Shown: piece by piece, positions 62,543-64,000 of the stretch
Position numbering within the stretch: the stretch's first letter is position 1
Layout of the letters: each line of letters starts with the position of its first letter
Source of the DNA: Pelagibacterium flavum
Lineage (GTDB): Bacteria > Pseudomonadota > Alphaproteobacteria > Rhizobiales > Devosiaceae
Length of the DNA stretch: 64,000 bases
NCBI RefSeq assembly: GCF_025854335.1
Contig: NZ_CP107716.1
Location: forward strand, 3,465,001 to 3,529,000
Reading direction: 5' to 3'
Position numbers and translations under genes: made by a program
The notes under the pieces: generated by a model
The model's input: only the letters and a program-made list of their open reading frames with translations
Database searches by the model: none
Told to the model about the DNA's origin: nothing

Positions 62543-63532
62543 TCAGGCCATCGCGAAGCGGTAATCGGCGGCGTAGTGGCCGGTGATGCCGTGTTCGATC
62601 TGGCGTTCGATATCGGTCAAAAGCGAGGAGGCGCCAAAGCGGAACAGGTGGGGTTCGAGCCAGTTGCGGCCCAGTTCCTCACGCATCAGCGCCATATAAG
62701 TGAGCGCGTCCTTGGCTTTTGAAATGCCGCCGGCCGGCTTGTAGCCGATCTCGATGCCGGTCTGCTCATGAAACCAGCGGATCATGCGGACCATGGCCAA
62801 TGAGGTGGGCAGGGTCGCGTTGGTCTTTTCCTTGCCGGTCGAGGTCTTGATGAAATCGGCGCCGGCCAGCATGCAGACCAGCGAAGCCTTGGCGACATTG
62901 GTGAGCGTTGCCAACTCGCCGGTGCCAAGAATGGTCTTGATGTGAGCTTCGCCACAGGCGGCGCGCATGGCACGGACCTGATCGTAAAGTCCCTGCCAAT
63001 CGCCGCTGAGCACCATGCCGCGCTCGATGACGATGTCGATTTCCTTCGCGCCGTCCTCGACCGAAGCCTCGATTTCCGCAAGACGTATCTTGAGGGGGGT
63101 CAGGCCGTGGGGGAAGGCGGTGGAAACCGCGGCGACGGGGATATTTGTACCCTCGAGCGCCTTGACGGCGGTCGCAACGAAATTGTGGTACACGCAGACC
63201 GCCGCCGGGGTGATGCCCAGCTTTTTGACGCCCATGGCTTCGACCAGATCGGCGCGGATGGGATTGCGGGCCTTGGCGCACAGGCGTTCGACCCGGCCCT
63301 GCGTGTCATCGGAATTGAGCGTGGTCAGATCCATCAGTGACACGGCCTTCAAAAGCCAGGCAAGCTGGTGGTCCTTTTTGACCGAGCGGCGGGCGCCGAT
63401 CGTTCCGGCGCGGCGTTCGAGCGCCGAGCGGTTCATGCGCACGCGTTCGACCCAATCGAGATCGAGCGGAAAGCCCGGATTGCGCTTGTGGCCGGTGGCG
63501 TGGCTCTGGCTGTCGACGATCTTGAGACTCAT
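62543..63532 (-). CDS. deoC: Deoxyribose-phosphate aldolase
   Basis: The 329-residue class I aldolase cleaves 2-deoxyribose-5-phosphate to glyceraldehyde-3-phosphate and acetaldehyde. The Schiff-base Lys is in ADFIKTSTGKE, with KTILGTGELA and GYKPAGGISKAKDAL. An N-terminal extension of about 60 residues (MSLKIVDSQSHATGHKRN, then RVRMNRSALERRAG) makes it longer than the 250-residue enterobacterial form. It overlaps the purine nucleoside phosphorylase gene by four bases. Confidence 0.95.
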   Translation of the reverse strand: MSLKIVDSQSHATGHKRNPGFPLDLDWVERVRMNRSALERRAGTIGARRSVKKDHQLAWLLKAVSLMDLTTLNSDDTQGRVERLCAKARNPIRADLVEAMGVKKLGITPAAVCVYHNFVATAVKALEGTNIPVAAVSTAFPHGLTPLKIRLAEIEASVEDGAKEIDIVIERGMVLSGDWQGLYDQVRAMRAACGEAHIKTILGTGELATLTNVAKASLVCMLAGADFIKTSTGKEKTNATLPTSLAMVRMIRWFHEQTGIEIGYKPAGGISKAKDALTYMALMREELGRNWLEPHLFRFGASSLLTDIERQIEHGITGHYAADYRFAMA

Positions 63533-64000
63533 ATCTCCTCCATCAGCGCCGGGATGAGGCGCTTCAATTTCTCGGCCCCGTATTTCGCCACGTCCTTGGT
63601 CTGGGTGTGGGAGATGACCTCCTGAGCCATGCCGGCGCCCATATTGGTGATCGAGGAACAGGCCCAGACCTTAAGGCCCAGGAACCGCGCCAGGATCACC
63701 TCGGGGACCGTGGACATGCCGACCGCGTTTGCACCCAGGGTCTGGGCCATGCGGATTTCGGCCGGCGTTTCGAAGCTGGGGCCAGAATACCACATATAGA
63801 TGCCCTCCTTGAGGGCGATTTCGAGGCGGGCGGCGACCGCGTGGGTCGTGGCGCGCAACTCGGGATCGTAGGCATCGACCATGTTGACGAAGCGGGCGTC
63901 GGTATCCTCGCCGATCAGCGGATTGACGCCGGCGTAATTGATGTGATCGGAGAGCAGCATCAGATTGCCGGGCGGAACGTCGTGATCGAGCGAGCCGGCG
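63529..64000 (-). CDS. Purine nucleoside phosphorylase (partial, 5' end beyond window)
   Basis: The visible 157 codons are the C-terminal half of a trimeric-type (PNP/MTAP) purine nucleoside phosphorylase: PPGNLMLLSDHINYAG, YMWYSGPSFETPAEIRM, GANAVGMSTVPEVILAR, SSITNMGAGMAQ. The motif GPSFETPAE fits purine nucleoside phosphorylase. The reading frame continues past base 64000 upstream, so the start is outside. It leads the leftward nucleoside operon seen here. Confidence 0.93.
   Translation of the reverse strand, partial: AGSLDHDVPPGNLMLLSDHINYAGVNPLIGEDTDARFVNMVDAYDPELRATTHAVAARLEIALKEGIYMWYSGPSFETPAEIRMAQTLGANAVGMSTVPEVILARFLGLKVWACSSITNMGAGMAQEVISHTQTKDVAKYGAEKLKRLIPALMEEI

Overview
The window is GC-rich chromosomal DNA from an alphaproteobacterium of the order Hyphomicrobiales (Rhizobiales), most likely a Devosiaceae-type organism such as Devosia or Pelagibacterium. 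That placement is an inference from gene order (rpmH-rnpA-yidC-engB-argB-HAD-dapD-dapE; truA-fmt-def next to rmuC; recR-ebfC-dnaX-ffs), from EcfG-type promoters, and from a CpaB-F type Tad pilus locus. Almost all of it is core chromosome. Accessory traces are two complete insertion sequences and several families of small palindromic repeats.

Layout. 1-5.1 kb: the end of an ABC uptake system (UgpC-type ATPase) run together with a CaiB-type CoA transferase, a CitE-type lyase and a frameshifted formylglycine-generating-enzyme-like gene. 5.2-8.9 kb: a stress-type patch (PRC-barrel protein, two small hypotheticals, divergent EcfG promoters) in which an IS5-family element splits an 81-codon gene. 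9-16 kb: a FecR protein plus CHASE2-GGDEF-EAL phosphodiesterase pair, tRNA-Arg(ACG), a sensor kinase and a flavoprotein disulfide-reductase homologue. 16-19.2 kb: rpmH-rnpA-yidC-engB. 19.2-23.7 kb: a palindromic element with an IS630-family element inserted in its end, then a leftward group of glutamine amidotransferase, Tat-exported MsrB, fasciclin protein, RskA-type anti-sigma factor and ECF sigma factor. 23.8-32.4 kb: argB, HAD phosphatase, an exported protein, LOG protein, dapD-dapE and three tandem paralogous membrane proteins.

32.4-43.8 kb is translation, DNA maintenance and metabolism: truA, fmt, def, rmuC, recR, ebfC, dnaX, SRP RNA, prephenate dehydratase, a two-haem membrane-anchored cytochrome c, a hydroxyacid dehydrogenase and an M17 aminopeptidase. 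44-55.4 kb is a Tad (tight adherence) pilus locus: tadD lipoprotein, tadC, tadB, tadA, cpaE, cpaC, cpaB, cpaA, two Flp prepilins, a secretin-N-domain protein and two TadE-like pseudopilins. No cpaD or vWA-containing tadG is present in it. 55.6-64 kb is a HAD phosphatase followed by a leftward (deoxy)nucleoside catabolic operon: purine nucleoside phosphorylase, deoC, a two-domain aldehyde dehydrogenase, a small conserved protein, deoA, deoB, upp.

The most unusual pattern is at gene ends. A roughly 100-bp palindromic element with TA-GAGC ends, resembling the ends of the resident IS630 copy, sits exactly between convergent genes at two places (engB/amidotransferase and HAD/upp). In each case the element border and the flanking TA form or re-form the stop codons. 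This suggests a MITE moved by an IS630-type transposase that lands harmlessly in overlapping TAG/TAA stop codons.
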